From assembly GCA_024398055.1 (NCBI GenBank), contig CP073749.1, positions 1,302,594 through 1,366,593 of the forward strand: a DNA stretch of 64,000 nt, written 5' to 3'. Source of the stretch: a bacterium SCSIO 12741 (GTDB lineage Bacteria > Bacteroidota > Bacteroidia > Flavobacteriales_G > Salibacteraceae). A program made the position numbers and the translations under genes. Shown one piece after another: positions 9,709 through 17,661 of this stretch. Numbering within the stretch: the stretch's first letter is position 1; the number at the start of each line of letters is the position of its first letter. The notes beneath the pieces were generated by a model, which made no database searches, was not told where the DNA came from, and saw only the letters and a program-made list of their open reading frames with translations.

Positions 9709-9777
9709 TTCCCCAATAGTTAGCTACCATATCCCCTCAATTTCATTAATTTGAAATTCAAATTCACACCTATTAGA

Positions 9778-10383
9778 GTGCTTACACCTCAAGAAATAGA
9801 AGAAGAATTCAGAGCCTTTCTTTCCCACTTTCCCTTTCTCCAGGAAAACGAAGTGGACATTCTGGTTGAACACAGTGTCATCAAAGAGTTTAAAAAAGGC
9901 ACCGTCCTACTCCGTGAAGGAAGTATTTCCAAGGAGTGCTATGCTGTTATTCGCGGTTGCGTTCGCGAATACTACCTCAAGGAAGGCCAGGACAGATCCA
10001 CCGCTTTTTTTACGGAAGGTCAATCGGTCAATTCCTTTTCCAGTTACACCAATCAGCTTCCCTCCCGGCATTTTTTGGAATGCTCAGAAGATTGTTTGCT
10101 CACGGTTGGTTCCCAATCCCTGGTGGACGAGATGTGTGCTCGTATTCCCAGACTGGCTGAATTGATTCAAACCGAAGTGGAAAAAGATGCCGGTGCGCTG
10201 CAGGATAGAATGGCCTCCTTTATGACCTCCACTCCAGAAGAGCGCTTTACGGATTTGCTGGAATCCAATCCCGGGTTGATGAACCGTGTACCTCAACATC
10301 AAATTGCCAGCTATTTAGGTGTAACTCCTGAATCCTTGAGCCGCATAAAAAGAAGGTTCTTTCAGAAAAAAGATTCAGCTTAA
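9778..10383 (+). CDS. Crp/Fnr family transcriptional regulator
   Basis: A cyclic-nucleotide-binding-like beta-roll (about residues 30-120, containing FKKGTVLLREG) is followed by a long helix and a C-terminal winged helix ending IASYLGVTPESLSRIKRRF. The cAMP-contacting motif is not conserved, so the ligand is uncertain. The start is ambiguous: TTG at 9751 would add nine residues, but it overlaps a -7-like TTAATTTG, so the GTG at 9778 is preferred. The gene is convergent with the DUF4386 gene, and their ends overlap by nine bases. Confidence 0.85.
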   Translation: MLTPQEIEEEFRAFLSHFPFLQENEVDILVEHSVIKEFKKGTVLLREGSISKECYAVIRGCVREYYLKEGQDRSTAFFTEGQSVNSFSSYTNQLPSRHFLECSEDCLLTVGSQSLVDEMCARIPRLAELIQTEVEKDAGALQDRMASFMTSTPEERFTDLLESNPGLMNRVPQHQIASYLGVTPESLSRIKRRFFQKKDSA

Positions 10384-11082
10384 ATTCTTTGCTTTTCCGC
10401 CCTTTAGCAAAAGCCAGAAAGCAAACCAAAATTCACCTATTACCGCCGCTACGAGCAGTCCTACAAAGACCATGGACAAGGGCTCAAAAGAAATTCCAAG
10501 GAGCTGAATCAAACTATCTCCGCCATATCCCATTCCTCCAATAACCATCAACCGCCCGAGCCATTTATGAACTACCTGAGACTTTAACAGAGTATACCCA
10601 AGAGCGGGTAAATGAATCGCAAAGAAGATTTGCCAGATCAACTCACCATATTTATGGGCCTTGAGGAAGACCAAAACCAACCCTTCGAGTTGCTCTTTGC
10701 TGAATGCCTGAAGGTATTCAGGTTGCTCCACCAATATGGCGGGAATGAGGTAATTGATCAGGTTACAGCCCATAATAATGGCCATGGCAAACCGAGAATA
10801 GGTGGCAACGGTCATGGCCGTTTTTCCATAGGACTTGAACAGTTGAAACAAAAGAACGGTAAGCACAACCTCCATAATTAAGACCACAATATCACCGGCC
10901 ATTCCGAATCGGAACAGGAGCGAATGATCCATCAAATTCTGAAAAGTGGTAGCCGCATCGTCCATTTGAACAATTTTTTCGGGCACTGTACCAATACTAA
11001 ATCCACCAACAACGGCAATGATGAGGTACATCGCTCCGGCCCATTGAGAGGACCGTCTACTTAAGGGAGTCATTGAATTCAT
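10375..11082 (-). CDS. DUF4386 family membrane protein
   Basis: This 235-residue protein has about six transmembrane helices and the usual DUF4386 arrangement: an N-terminal helix after RRSSQWAGAMYLIIAVVGG, an extracytoplasmic loop, a KAHKYGELIWQIFF segment and the GYTLLKSQVVHKWLG region. The function is unknown. The ATG at 11082 overlaps the stop of a 55-residue gene upstream, so the two are coupled. The 3' end overlaps the convergent Crp-like gene by nine bases, so transcripts from the two strands could interfere. Confidence 0.88.
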   Translation of the reverse strand: MNSMTPLSRRSSQWAGAMYLIIAVVGGFSIGTVPEKIVQMDDAATTFQNLMDHSLLFRFGMAGDIVVLIMEVVLTVLLFQLFKSYGKTAMTVATYSRFAMAIIMGCNLINYLIPAILVEQPEYLQAFSKEQLEGLVLVFLKAHKYGELIWQIFFAIHLPALGYTLLKSQVVHKWLGRLMVIGGMGYGGDSLIQLLGISFEPLSMVFVGLLVAAVIGEFWFAFWLLLKGGKAKNLS

Positions 11083-11246
11083 AACTTGATTTTTTTGGTT
11101 CGTGAGCAACTGATACCTATTCCAAATCCCAAAGCCATACACCCTGTAATCCAAAGGGCCTCATTTCCGGCAAAGACGGCCAAAGTAGCCCCTATCACAG
11201 CACCCAGTCCGACCCCTAATCCAATACCTATTTCTTCGTTTTTCAT
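11079..11246 (-). CDS. 55-residue glycine-rich membrane protein upstream of DUF4386
   Basis: This short frame starts at the ATG at 11246 (MKNEEIGIGLGVGLGAVIGA) and ends with TGA overlapping the ATG of the DUF4386 gene. It has two hydrophobic segments, about residues 7-27 and 30-46, and a basic tail, SRTKKIKL. Coupling to a real gene and the clean membrane pattern support it as a true small protein. No family is recognised. A partner or assembly factor of the DUF4386 protein is a guess only. Confidence 0.65.
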   Translation of the reverse strand: MKNEEIGIGLGVGLGAVIGATLAVFAGNEALWITGCMALGFGIGISCSRTKKIKL

Positions 11247-11377
11247 CCTTCCATTATTTGATTGAAAAATTCAGCGCCAAAACTCTGAAGTCTCAAATTG
11301 CTGTGCATTGACTTATGGTAAGAAATGAATTGAATGCCTCCTCGCATTAAACCCAAAACAGACTGACAATCATTTAC

Positions 11378-11389
11378 TTATACGTATAA
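11378..11389. promoter_or_regulatory. 12-base palindrome in divergent intergenic region
   Basis: TTATACGTATAA is a perfect palindrome midway between the divergent small membrane gene (start 11246) and the gene at 11557. A dimeric regulator could bind here, but A/T-rich palindromes also arise by chance. Confidence 0.3.
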
Positions 11390-11488
11390 ATACGGTATGC
11401 CTCTGCTCAAATCACCGAGTGCATGGGGTAATTTCCCGTGATTTATGAATCAAGTAGAAGCGCTCTGTTAAAAATCAATTACCCCCAA

Positions 11489-11496
11489 TACATTTG
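11489..11496 (+). promoter_or_regulatory. Probable -7 promoter box
   Basis: TACATTTG fits TAnnTTTG and lies 60 bases before the ATG at 11557, implying a leader of about 50 bases. The rest of the 310-base gap (11247-11556) holds only the palindrome at 11378. Confidence 0.45.
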
Positions 11497-11556
11497 AGAG
11501 ACAGGTGAATTCCGAAAAACCTTTAACAGAGTAGGACAATCTAATCTTATCAAGTT

Positions 11557-11904
11557 ATGTCTGCAATTACTAATTCTTTCGAATGGAGCCTTGAGGCCTA
11601 CGAAAACAGAGGAAATGTTTGGCTCAGATGGAGCACTAACTCCCCTTTCAGAGCGCAACAAGGTCGCGTTTATTTGTACAACAGTGGATTCCCATCGGAC
11701 CCAACCAATGATTCCGCAGCCTGGAGTTGGGACAATGAAAACAACCAGAACTACGACACCGGCAAGCCCTGGGGAACAGGTTGGAACTTTGCCTATATCG
11801 CCGAAGCCAGTCCAAATGGCCCCTACGTCTATTTTATTCAAGGAACCACAACAGCCGAAAACGGTCCTGACGTGAGTAAAGAAGAAGCCATGGCCCACGC
11901 CTAA
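11557..11904 (+). CDS. Orphan 115-residue soluble protein, aromatic and beta-rich
   Basis: The product has no signal peptide or membrane helix. It is rich in Trp, Tyr, Asn and Gly, with segments such as GNVWLRWSTNSPF, GRVYLYNSGFPSDP and WGTGWNFAYIAEA, and it looks like a small beta-sandwich. I do not recognise the family. It has its own -7-like box 60 bases upstream and a strong terminator 33 bases downstream, so it is an independent transcription unit. Lectin-like or immunoglobulin-like folds are possible on composition alone, and no function is claimed. Confidence 0.75.
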   Translation: MSAITNSFEWSLEAYENRGNVWLRWSTNSPFRAQQGRVYLYNSGFPSDPTNDSAAWSWDNENNQNYDTGKPWGTGWNFAYIAEASPNGPYVYFIQGTTTAENGPDVSKEEAMAHA

Positions 11905-11936
11905 CGACAAATTCGAATTCATAGGAAACCATTCAT

Positions 11937-11969
11937 AAAAATCCGCTGACCCAGTGTCGCGGATTTTTT
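11937..11969 (+). terminator. Rho-independent terminator
   Basis: AAAATCCGC pairs with GCGGATTTT around a 12-base loop and ends in six T, 33 bases after the stop of the 115-residue protein gene. Confidence 0.8.
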
Positions 11970-12023
11970 GCTTTTATTCCAGCCAGAATTTACCCTTGAC
12001 AGAAGGTTGACACAAGAACCCTT

Positions 12024-12031
12024 TATTTTTG
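12024..12031 (+). promoter_or_regulatory. -7 promoter box for the DUF1801 gene
   Basis: TATTTTTG matches TAnnTTTG and lies 21 bases before the ATG at 12053. This argues against the in-frame TTG at 12029, which falls inside the box. Confidence 0.55.
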
Positions 12032-12052
12032 TCCTTCACCAAAACTCCAGAT

Positions 12053-12481
12053 ATGGCACAGCTGGTCATTAAAACAAATCCCGAAGTTGAGCAGGTGTTT
12101 GCCAAATACCCAGAACCTGCCCGCAGTAAAATGCTGTATTTGCGTGAACTGGTAAGGGAAACTGCCGAAGAAACGGAAGACATCGATGAGCTGGAAGAAA
12201 CCTTGAAATGGGGAGAGCCCAGTTTTGTCACCAAAAATGGCAGTACGCTTCGGATGGATTGGAAGTCAAGATCACCTGATGAATACGCCCTCTATTTCCA
12301 ATGCACCAGCCGATTGGTCGATACTTTTCGAATGGTTTTTGATCATGAATTTCATTTCGATGGTAAACGGGCCATCGTCTTTCACATGAATGAGGATATA
12401 CCCGTTGAGGCGCTAAAAGAATGCATCAAAGCCACCTTAAGGTATCACAAGGTAAAGCACCTGATGACCCTTGGGGTATAA
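12053..12481 (+). CDS. DUF1801 domain protein
   Basis: This 142-residue soluble protein has the DUF1801 pattern: an N-terminal helix with VFAKYPEPARSKMLYLRELV, then ELEETLKWGEPSF, a central beta sheet and a C-terminal helix. Family members adopt a YdhG-like fold. Their biochemical role is unsettled, and some were linked to metal or phosphate homeostasis without proof. The ATG at 12053 is chosen because it follows a good -7 box. The unit is monocistronic and closed by a terminator just after the stop. Confidence 0.85.
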   Translation: MAQLVIKTNPEVEQVFAKYPEPARSKMLYLRELVRETAEETEDIDELEETLKWGEPSFVTKNGSTLRMDWKSRSPDEYALYFQCTSRLVDTFRMVFDHEFHFDGKRAIVFHMNEDIPVEALKECIKATLRYHKVKHLMTLGV

Positions 12482-12483
12482 AA

Positions 12484-12513
12484 AAAGAGACCCCCAGGAT
12501 GAGGAGTCTCTTT
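12484..12513 (+). terminator. Rho-independent terminator
   Basis: AAAGAGAC pairs perfectly with GTCTCTTT around a 14-base loop, two bases after the DUF1801 stop codon. Confidence 0.75.
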
Positions 12514-12867
12514 AAAACTAACCAAAATAAAACCAAGTTCAGGTGGTTGAGTACGAAATACCAGGAAGGTTTCCCTGGCACTTGTTGAATCTTAGGCAGA
12601 CAAGATAGGAGCCTCTTTTCAGGTAAAAAGAGAAAAACTTTGTGGCCTGTAGATATTTGTTTGCGAGCAGTAGACAACCTTTACCCGTTTCCACGTTTTT
12701 ACCCTAAGACCCCAATTAAAAGGTCACCTCCAATTTCCACCCCACCTTAGAACCTGCTTGCGACAGAAGAATCGTCGATTATCAATGCAGGTGGTTTATT
12801 TTTTGAATCGAGCCAAGGAAATTGTAACTATGTTGCGTGTTCAAACCAATAATTACCTGGTATTAGT
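12514..12867. other. Intergenic stretch without a recognised gene
   Basis: No open frame here has coding character on either strand. The only structure noticed is a loose inverted repeat, ACCTGC and GCAGGT about 30 bases apart around 12752-12792. The region should hold the promoter of the LytS-type kinase, but no clear -7 box was found. Confidence 0.5.
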
Positions 12868-15735
12868 TTGCACCTTATTCGACTACTTGTCTGCTTTGCC
12901 CTGGCCCTCTCGCTGATGCCCGTTAGTCAGTTATTCGGCCAAGGAATCCCCTATCAAAACCTAAACTTGGATGATGGTTTACGGGATCAAAAATGCTATG
13001 ACCTTCATCAGGATGAACTGGGCTACCTGTGGATAGGCACCAATACTGGCCTGCAGCGATACGACGGAAAGAACTTCAAAAACTTCCCAACCCAACAGAA
13101 TTTCGTCAACGAGATATATAGACTAATCATGATCTATGGGCGAACCTATTTGTTATCGAGCACCTATGAGATCTTGCTGTTAACCGGCGATTCTATCATC
13201 CATCCACCAGAATTTCATTCCCTTGATTCTTTTTTGCTGGCCACCAATCAACACGTACATAATTGGGGAATTAACGATTCCAATTACCTGGAAATAGGCC
13301 TACGGTCGCGTGGCAAAAAAGAAATCAACAACATTATCATCCATCCAGACCATTCCTGGGATCTTCATTCCTATACCCCAAAAGAAGGGGAGTATGCCTT
13401 GGTCAAATGCTACAAGCGGGGAACTATTGTCAGCTGTCACAACAGATTGACAAGTCATCTTTGGGCCATTATTCAAAAAGGAAATTCTCAATCCAAATTA
13501 TTCCTCAATAGCCAGCATATTCGTTATCAAAATTTCTTGAGCGAATCAGATGTTTCTCCTCAAGGAAATGTGGCCACAGCCTTTAGCCATCGAGTGATTG
13601 CCCTCATTGACCAAAAGGAATACTATTTTGAGTTTGATCATGTAGTTAATTCCGGCTCGCTGTGGTTTCAGAATGATACCACCTTGTGGTTAGGCGTTAA
13701 TGATGGGGACGCAATAAGGGTCCAGTTTTCCACTATTGACAGTAGCAGAACGCGGTTGGAGAGGTTTCCCGAATTTCAGCACGTCACCAAGTTTTATCCA
13801 ACAAAATCGGGTGGGCTTTTTATCGCTTCTTTTGGAAATGGTCTTTACTACCTCCCCCGTCTTGATTTGAGTTATGAATACAAGAAAAGCAAGGTAAAAG
13901 GAATCGCTCAATTCAAAAATAAATTGGCATTACTCACTCATGACCAAACGGTGGTATATCAAACTAATCAGAGTTACGACACCTTGTGTGCTGAAAATGT
14001 CCGGATTGATCAGATTGTTGGCATGCCGGAACGCCTGTTGATTTTTGGAAATTTTGATGGACAAAGAAAGGAGTCTAATCACTACTACATGCCTTGGTTC
14101 GGACATACCGAGATATGGGCCGACTCCAATCAGCTACTGACCTTTCAGAAAAAAGGCTTTTTCCGGCTTATGGACTCTCTGGAAGTAAACGCGCCACATG
14201 CCATGCATTTTCATCAGTGCTTAGGGATAGACAAATCATACTATTATGGGCTTAGAGAACATCATCTCTATGTGGCCTCTACGGAGAATCCTAAGTCCAT
14301 TCAAAAAATCGACTGGCCTGTTCCCCTCCACAGTCTGTGTAGCAGCAACGGTCGCGTTTTTGTCATTGATCACTCCGGCACCTTGTTCGAAATCGTAGAC
14401 ACGACCCAATTCATTCCCATCTATCAGGATTCCAGCCTGCTCATGAATCCCGTATTGAAAATAGAAGCTCAACCGGAATCGTACACTCTTCTTTTTAAGG
14501 ATTTACTGCTACAGATTAGTCAATCAGACACCGGATTTACCCGCACTTCCCTCCCCCGTTATTCAGAAATGTTTCAAGGTCAATTTAAAAGCTTTGAACG
14601 CATCGCAGATACTTTGTATTTGCTGGACGAAAGTTTTGTTTACCGCATCCCGTTTCCTTTGCGGAACCAACCCATTGTCCATAAGCCCATCATCCAATTT
14701 TCGGGAAAAACGTTTGCTGGAGAAAACTCCGGAAATGTCTCGTCCGATGGAAGCCCATCCAAAATCGAGATTTCCACTTTTAACTTCGCTCAAAATCCTT
14801 TTATCCTGAACTCACTCCATTTGTACGGAAGCGAATCTGAATCCAATTTCAACCTTACCAGTCCAACATTCATCCTACCCAAACTTCCTCCCGGAGACCA
14901 CGAAATGTCGATTAAAACGGTCAACCTGGCTAATGAGACCGAATCGCCCAAAACCAATCTGGCTCTCATTGTTCCCACGCCCATTTGGCAACGTTGGTGG
15001 TTTATACCTTCTGCCATGCTGGCTTTTTTCCTGCCCCTTGGATTTTCAGCCACGTTGTATTTCCGCTCGAAGATAAAGGCCAATGAGCTCGCCCATCGAC
15101 TCAATGTATTGAGGTCAAAATCTGTTTCTGCCCAGCTGAAGCCCCATTTTACTTTCAACGCAATGGCGAGCATTCAATTTCTGATTACAGAAGGACGGTT
15201 GGAAGAAGCCGAAGAGTATCTGTCCAAATTTGCCAACTTGCTGCGATCGGTTTTGGCCAATATGAACCGAAGCTGGTATTCTTTCGATTTGGAAAAAGGG
15301 ATGTTGGAAAACTACCTGGCCATCGAGAACCTAAGGTTTCAACGATCTACGGAATTGGAATTTATCAACCAGACGCAAAGGGAGTATTTTGAGTTCTGCG
15401 TTCCCCCGCTGTTTTTACAAGTACTCATTGAAAATTCTATTCATCACGGAATTGCACCATCATCCAAAACCGGTAAAATTCAAGTGATCATTTCTCTCCA
15501 GCCCAACCAACTCCTCCAATTTGTAGTGCGTGATAATGGTGTAGGCATTCATCCGGATCGGTTGAAATTACTGCAAGCGGAAATCTACGAATCCACTGGC
15601 CTCAAAACACTATCGGATCGATTGAAACTCATTGCCCAAACTGAAAAGGTGTCGTGTTCTATGGAATACCACCTCCTTGATCAGGACGACTATCAAACTG
15701 AAATAAGAATTCTAATCCCAATCAAATCATGCTAA
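12868..15735 (+). CDS. LytS-type sensor histidine kinase with periplasmic propeller
   Basis: The product has 955 residues. A signal peptide (about 1-28, ending LFGQG) leads into a large periplasmic sensor that begins with a two-component propeller repeat (YLWIGTNTGLQRYDG) and probably ends with a Y_Y_Y-like beta domain. One transmembrane helix lies near 710-733. The cytoplasmic His_kinase domain has LKPHFTFN (His about 760), an N-box LIENSIHHG and DNGVGI. It lacks most of the usual QMNPHFIFN wording but keeps the key residues. The start is TTG at 12868, since a stop lies 18 bases upstream in frame. It overlaps the LytTR regulator gene by seven bases and should phosphorylate it. The signal is unknown. 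Confidence 0.88.
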   Translation: MHLIRLLVCFALALSLMPVSQLFGQGIPYQNLNLDDGLRDQKCYDLHQDELGYLWIGTNTGLQRYDGKNFKNFPTQQNFVNEIYRLIMIYGRTYLLSSTYEILLLTGDSIIHPPEFHSLDSFLLATNQHVHNWGINDSNYLEIGLRSRGKKEINNIIIHPDHSWDLHSYTPKEGEYALVKCYKRGTIVSCHNRLTSHLWAIIQKGNSQSKLFLNSQHIRYQNFLSESDVSPQGNVATAFSHRVIALIDQKEYYFEFDHVVNSGSLWFQNDTTLWLGVNDGDAIRVQFSTIDSSRTRLERFPEFQHVTKFYPTKSGGLFIASFGNGLYYLPRLDLSYEYKKSKVKGIAQFKNKLALLTHDQTVVYQTNQSYDTLCAENVRIDQIVGMPERLLIFGNFDGQRKESNHYYMPWFGHTEIWADSNQLLTFQKKGFFRLMDSLEVNAPHAMHFHQCLGIDKSYYYGLREHHLYVASTENPKSIQKIDWPVPLHSLCSSNGRVFVIDHSGTLFEIVDTTQFIPIYQDSSLLMNPVLKIEAQPESYTLLFKDLLLQISQSDTGFTRTSLPRYSEMFQGQFKSFERIADTLYLLDESFVYRIPFPLRNQPIVHKPIIQFSGKTFAGENSGNVSSDGSPSKIEISTFNFAQNPFILNSLHLYGSESESNFNLTSPTFILPKLPPGDHEMSIKTVNLANETESPKTNLALIVPTPIWQRWWFIPSAMLAFFLPLGFSATLYFRSKIKANELAHRLNVLRSKSVSAQLKPHFTFNAMASIQFLITEGRLEEAEEYLSKFANLLRSVLANMNRSWYSFDLEKGMLENYLAIENLRFQRSTELEFINQTQREYFEFCVPPLFLQVLIENSIHHGIAPSSKTGKIQVIISLQPNQLLQFVVRDNGVGIHPDRLKLLQAEIYESTGLKTLSDRLKLIAQTEKVSCSMEYHLLDQDDYQTEIRILIPIKSC

Positions 15736-16481
15736 ATCAGAAAATTCGAATTGCCTTGGTGGACGACGAACCCACTGCAACCGGCCTTATTGGAAACTAC
15801 CTGAAACGTTTTTTTGAAGAGGATATAGAAGTTGTGTTCACTTGCAACTCTCCTATCGAAGCGCTATCCTACCTCCGGCATCAAGCCGAAATAGATTTGC
15901 TTTTGGTCGACATTAATATGCCGGAAGTTTCTGGCCTGGAGTTGGTTGAACTCATTGCCGAACGAAAATTTGAAGTAGTGTTTATCACGGCTCATGCTGA
16001 TCATGCCTTGAAAGCTTTTCAAGTACAAGCCCTGGACTATATCCTCAAGCCCATTGACAAGTCGGCTTTTGTGAAATCGATGACCAAGGTGATTGAACGA
16101 GTAAGAGGATTGAATGGTCTGCCTGATCTTGAAGCGACCAAAACATCTTCGGGAAAACTTCCCATTATTAAGAATGGAATGACCCTACTCCTCGATTTGG
16201 GCAAAATCATGTACCTGAAAGCCGAAGGAAGTTACACCCGAATTGTGACAGCTGATGAGAGCCATGTTTTGTCCAAAAATTTGAAAACAGTGCTCGAACT
16301 CCTGTCCAATGATAAGCTGATTCGAGTCAACCGCTCCTACGCTTTGAACGCAGATCACATCAAAGGTTTTAGCCTGTCTAAGGATGGAATGGTGGTTCTA
16401 AACAACGGAAAAGAGGTGAGCATAAGTCGGGATTTGAAGAAAAAAGTAATTGCCCAACTGAAGGCACTACCCGGCCAATAA
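15729..16481 (+). CDS. LytTR-family response regulator
   Basis: This 250-residue protein has a receiver domain with acidic pocket DDE (12-14) and phospho-acceptor Asp61 in LLLVDINMPEVSG. It then has a LytTR DNA-binding domain (about 145-245) containing YLKAEGSYTRIV and IRVNRSYALN. Its start overlaps the kinase gene, so the pair is one operon. The family binds short direct repeats near promoters. No target site was identified nearby. Members often control envelope or exopolysaccharide genes, but the sequence does not say which here. Confidence 0.92.
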   Translation: MLNQKIRIALVDDEPTATGLIGNYLKRFFEEDIEVVFTCNSPIEALSYLRHQAEIDLLLVDINMPEVSGLELVELIAERKFEVVFITAHADHALKAFQVQALDYILKPIDKSAFVKSMTKVIERVRGLNGLPDLEATKTSSGKLPIIKNGMTLLLDLGKIMYLKAEGSYTRIVTADESHVLSKNLKTVLELLSNDKLIRVNRSYALNADHIKGFSLSKDGMVVLNNGKEVSISRDLKKKVIAQLKALPGQ

Positions 16482-16603
16482 ACTACTACAAAGCACTCAT
16501 TTTCAAGCAACAACTCCCTAAATCAGCCTCACTAAAGTGATACTCTTCTCGGTTGCAAAGTCTTAATTTTTTGCGAAAAGGGGTGGGAGTTAATAATCCT
16601 TCA

Positions 16604-16623
16604 TATATTTGTACCTACAAATA
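16604..16623 (+). promoter_or_regulatory. marR promoter with overlapping operator palindrome
   Basis: TATATTTG at 16604-16611 matches the -7 consensus TAnnTTTG. It overlaps a perfect 8-base inverted repeat, TATTTGTA and TACAAATA, around CC at 16606-16623. A repressor bound here would block transcription, which fits MarR autorepression. A half site, ACCTACAA, repeats just before the ATG at 16635. Confidence 0.7.
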
Positions 16624-16634
16624 ATTTACCTACA

Positions 16635-17063
16635 ATGAAAAGTGAGTATCATAACGCGGTGTTTCAAATCATCAAAACCGGTCACTGGATTACCGATATG
16701 GTTTCTCGGGAGCTTAAGGAATATGGAATTTACGAGCCCCAGTTCAACGTACTCCGCATCCTACAAGGAGCCAAGGGAAAGCCGGTTTCTGTAAATCGCA
16801 TATTAGAAAGTATGATTCAACGGTCGAGCAACATTACCCGCATTATTGATAAGCTGGAGGCCAAGGGTTTGGTGGAGCGCACATTGTGTTCAACAGACCG
16901 GCGCAAAATGGATATTGTGATAACTCCGGAAGGCAGTGCGCTACTGAAAAAGCTAAACAAAAAGGTAGATGAATTTCATAAACCAATGATGAACAACCTG
17001 ACTCCGGATGAAGCAAGAACATTAACTGAATTAATAATAAAACTCAAACAAAACGTAACATGA
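16635..17063 (+). CDS. MarR family transcriptional regulator
   Basis: This 142-residue winged-helix protein has the MarR layout: helices around FQIIKTGHWITDMV, a recognition helix in MIQRSSNITRIIDKLEAKGLV, and the wing with STDRRKMDIVITPEG. It lies directly behind a promoter-operator palindrome and overlaps the FMN reductase gene in ATGA. This is the usual arrangement for a regulator sensing electrophiles, quinones or oxidants and controlling detoxifying reductases. There is one cysteine, in the wing (CSTDRRK), so thiol sensing is possible but not shown. Confidence 0.93.
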   Translation: MKSEYHNAVFQIIKTGHWITDMVSRELKEYGIYEPQFNVLRILQGAKGKPVSVNRILESMIQRSSNITRIIDKLEAKGLVERTLCSTDRRKMDIVITPEGSALLKKLNKKVDEFHKPMMNNLTPDEARTLTELIIKLKQNVT

Positions 17064-17590
17064 AAAAGATTGTAGCCCTAGGTGGAAGCACAAGCAAAAC
17101 ATCCATCAACAAGAAGTTTGCGACTTATGTGGCCCATCAACTGGAAAACACCGAGACCGAAGTCGTGGATCTCAACGATTATGAACTACCCCTATTCAGC
17201 GTAGATCTGGAAGCGGAAATAGGATCTCCGGAAAATGCACAACGACTAAATGACGTGCTCGATTCTGCAGATGCCATTGTGCTTTCTCTTGCCGAACACA
17301 ACGGATCTTTTCCAGCTGCCTTCAAAAATGCCATGGATTGGGTGTCTCGAATTGAAATGAAGCTATGGAGAAAAAAGCCCATGCTGTTGCTCTCTACTTC
17401 TCCAGGAGGTCGCGGTGGAGCTTCTGTGTTAGCCACGGCTAAAACGCTATTCCCCCATGCAGGAGCCAACATTATAGCAGACTTCTCCCTTCCTTCTTTC
17501 CACAGTAATTTTAGTAAAAACGGTATCCAGGATGAGCAACTACGTGGCGCACTGGAAGATAAGATTCGGCAATTTCAGCAGGCTCTTTGA
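17060..17590 (+). CDS. NADPH-dependent FMN reductase family protein
   Basis: This 176-residue flavodoxin-like protein has the phosphate-binding start ALGGSTSKTSINKK and the signature AEHNGSFPAAFKNAMDWVSR, followed by LLSTSPGGRGG, all typical of the SsuE/AzoR-like NAD(P)H:FMN reductases. It should be a cytoplasmic flavoenzyme reducing FMN, quinones, azo dyes or chromate-like oxidants. Its ATG overlaps the marR stop, so the two are cotranscribed and probably autorepressed. The pirin gene starts 71 bases downstream from its own promoter region. Confidence 0.9.
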   Translation: MKKIVALGGSTSKTSINKKFATYVAHQLENTETEVVDLNDYELPLFSVDLEAEIGSPENAQRLNDVLDSADAIVLSLAEHNGSFPAAFKNAMDWVSRIEMKLWRKKPMLLLSTSPGGRGGASVLATAKTLFPHAGANIIADFSLPSFHSNFSKNGIQDEQLRGALEDKIRQFQQAL

Positions 17591-17622
17591 TCCTGCGAGT
17601 TGACCTTTTTTTACCCAAATAG

Positions 17623-17634
17623 ATGTATATACAT
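17623..17634 (+). promoter_or_regulatory. Operator-like palindrome before the pirin gene
   Basis: ATGTATATACAT is a perfect 12-base palindrome with the core TGTA-N2-TACA, also found in the marR operator. It is followed by ATTATTTG, a near match to the -7 box, 22 bases before the pirin ATG. Confidence 0.6.
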
Positions 17635-17661
17635 TATTTGTACTAACAAAAAAATAAAGTC

